64,000 bases of DNA from Portulaca oleracea (lineage: Eukaryota > Streptophyta > Magnoliopsida > Caryophyllales > Portulacaceae): positions 34,061,261-34,125,260 of the forward strand of contig CM055872.1 in NCBI GenBank assembly GCA_029582165.1, given 5' to 3'. The notes beneath the pieces were generated by a model. That model ran no database searches and was not told the DNA's origin. It saw only the letters and a list, made by a program, of their open reading frames with translations. The position numbers and the translations under genes are program-made. This document shows positions 62,745-64,000 of this stretch, in pieces (position 1 is the stretch's first letter; every line of letters starts with the position of its first letter).

Positions 62745-64000
62745 CAAGCAAAAAGCACCACTATTCGAGTTCGATCCGGAGATAGAAAGAACCTTCCGTT
62801 TTAGGTGGAAGCGGCAACGAATAGAGGAAGCAAGTAGGAGGGAAGAACAAGCCAAGGAGAAACCGAAGATGGCCCAGCCAAGATGTACTTTTGGGCAATG
62901 TGTGACTCCCCCAGTCGCGAATCAGCCGACGACCATCAATACACCGGGAGTGGATGCGCACGACTTCGAATTGAAAAGCTCCCTCATCAACTTAGTGAAG
63001 GCCTCACCATTTCATGGCCTTCCCAATGAAGATCCAAACCGGCAACTCCGCATCTTTCGGCAAGCATGTGAGACTTTCAAGGCGAATGGAGCGACGGAGG
63101 ATGCAATCAAACTCCGGCTTTTCCCTTTCTCACTAGAAGGGAGGGCTTGGGAATGGTTGGATTCCCTACCGGCGACCACTACCATCACCACCTTTGATCA
63201 ACTTGCTAGTGCATTCGTGGTGAAATATTTTCCGCCTAGCAAGTTGACAAGCTTGAGGAACCAAATTTCCACATTCGCACAAGAACCCGGAGAGAGCTTC
63301 TACGATGCATGGGAGAGGTTCAAGGACCTCTTGAGGCAATGCCCCCAACATGGTTTTGAGCCTTGGGTGCGGATCCAAGCGTTCTACAACGGGTTAGATG
63401 ACAACTTTAGAGCCAACATCTTGGCTGCGGCGGGAGGAAATATCATGAGCAAGACCGTGGAAGAGCTTCATGAACTCACCGAGCAGATTTCAACGAACAG
63501 CTACCAATGGTCTAAGCCCCGTTCCGCATGAACGGGAGGTAAGTTTGAGGTAGATGCTATCACTCTTTTATCCGCAAAATTAGATGCTATTACTGGAAAG
63601 ATGGATAGAAGGAATGTGAATGCTACCCCTCCCCCTCAACCTCAATGTGCTTCTTGTCATTCGAATGAGCATGAGACCTTATTTTGTCCTAACGGGATGG
63701 GTGATGTAGATCCTAACGAACAAGCCAATTATGTTGGTAACCCGAATGCTTACCATCCCGGTTTGAGAAATCACTCAAATTTTTCTTATCGGAATAATAA
63801 TCATTTAGGTGCGCATCAAGGACAAAGACCTCCCCGAGGACAAGGCCAATCTTCATCTCAAGACCTAAAGAACGTAGAGCCCATGCTAGTAACTCTCCTT
63901 CAATCCCAACAAAGGCAATTTGAGCACCGAAAGAGGCAAGATGAGGTTATAAAAGCATTGGCCACTAGAGTTGACTTGTTGACTACCCATAACCATATGC
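62745..64000 (+). pseudogene. gag: Gag of second element A unit, cut by window edge
   Basis: The N-terminus FEFDPEIERTF is preserved without the stop seen at 41025. From the ATG at 62869, 220 codons run through the same core as 41079 (RLFPFSLEGRAWEWLDSLPA, ESFYDAWERFKDLLRQC) to a TGA at 63529-63531. The first unit has CGA there, so this is a CpG C-to-T change. Beyond the stop the same frame stays open: CASCHSNEHETLFCPNG and the coiled tail run to the window edge. Apart from one stop this gag is intact, better preserved than in the first unit. Confidence 0.88.

Overview
This window is repeat-dominated nuclear DNA from a flowering plant, most likely a eudicot. The evidence is nested Ty3/gypsy retrotransposons of the Athila and Tat/Ogre type, a Copia solo LTR, an L1-type LINE, a Helitron, Stowaway-, Harbinger- and Mutator-type MITEs, a FAR1-domain fragment, CACTA-like subterminal repeats and plant-style introns and TATA boxes. 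I see no intact host gene, no rRNA or tRNA gene and no CRISPR array. Every protein-coding stretch belongs to a mobile element or a captured fragment, and nearly all are broken by stops or frameshifts.

Layout. 1-2058: 5'-truncated L1-type LINE on the minus strand, abutting a TA microsatellite (2059-2348). 2349-7151: a large fold-back element with arms of about 2 kb, interrupted by a Copia solo LTR (4292-5083, TSD ttgtg) and a 309-bp MITE (5921-6229, 10-bp TSD). 7223-8768 and 17672-about 21560: one older DNA-transposon-like unit carrying a FAR1-domain fragment (plus), a minus-strand gene relic and many short GACCACA...TGTGG dyads. It is split by element D (8769-17666, TSD gaagt), an 8.9-kb gag-only LTR element with a tRNA-Arg primer site. 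23485-25524: a non-autonomous Helitron on the minus strand, followed by a Stowaway MITE (25781-25994), a Harbinger-type MITE (26079-26479) and a Mutator-type MITE (27560-28120). 28640-30880: decayed gag (minus) and pol (plus) remnants. 31038-38076: element C, a pol-less element with 2-kb LTRs on the minus strand. 38470-39378: CACTA-like remnant. 39379-62599: element A, Athila-type (LTR, PBS for tRNA-Asp, gag, protease, RT-RNase H, integrase, ORF3, LTR), with element B (45219-55240, TSD ccaag) nested in its integrase. B carries its own MITE (48855-49251). The 61175-62599 LTR is shared with a second A unit that runs off the right edge.

How it fits together. Elements B, C and D lack reverse transcriptase and would need enzymes from A-like or Ogre-like relatives. 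The most interesting theme is architectural. Each LTR family, including the unrelated Copia LTR, carries an array of its own short GC-rich palindromic word just upstream of its TATA box. In A and B the same word reappears inside the element, ahead of a probable 5'-UTR intron whose 3' splice site abuts the ATG of the third ORF. This looks like a second, internal promoter module. A and B, and partly C, also carry a second copy of the polypurine-tract motif downstream of ORF3.
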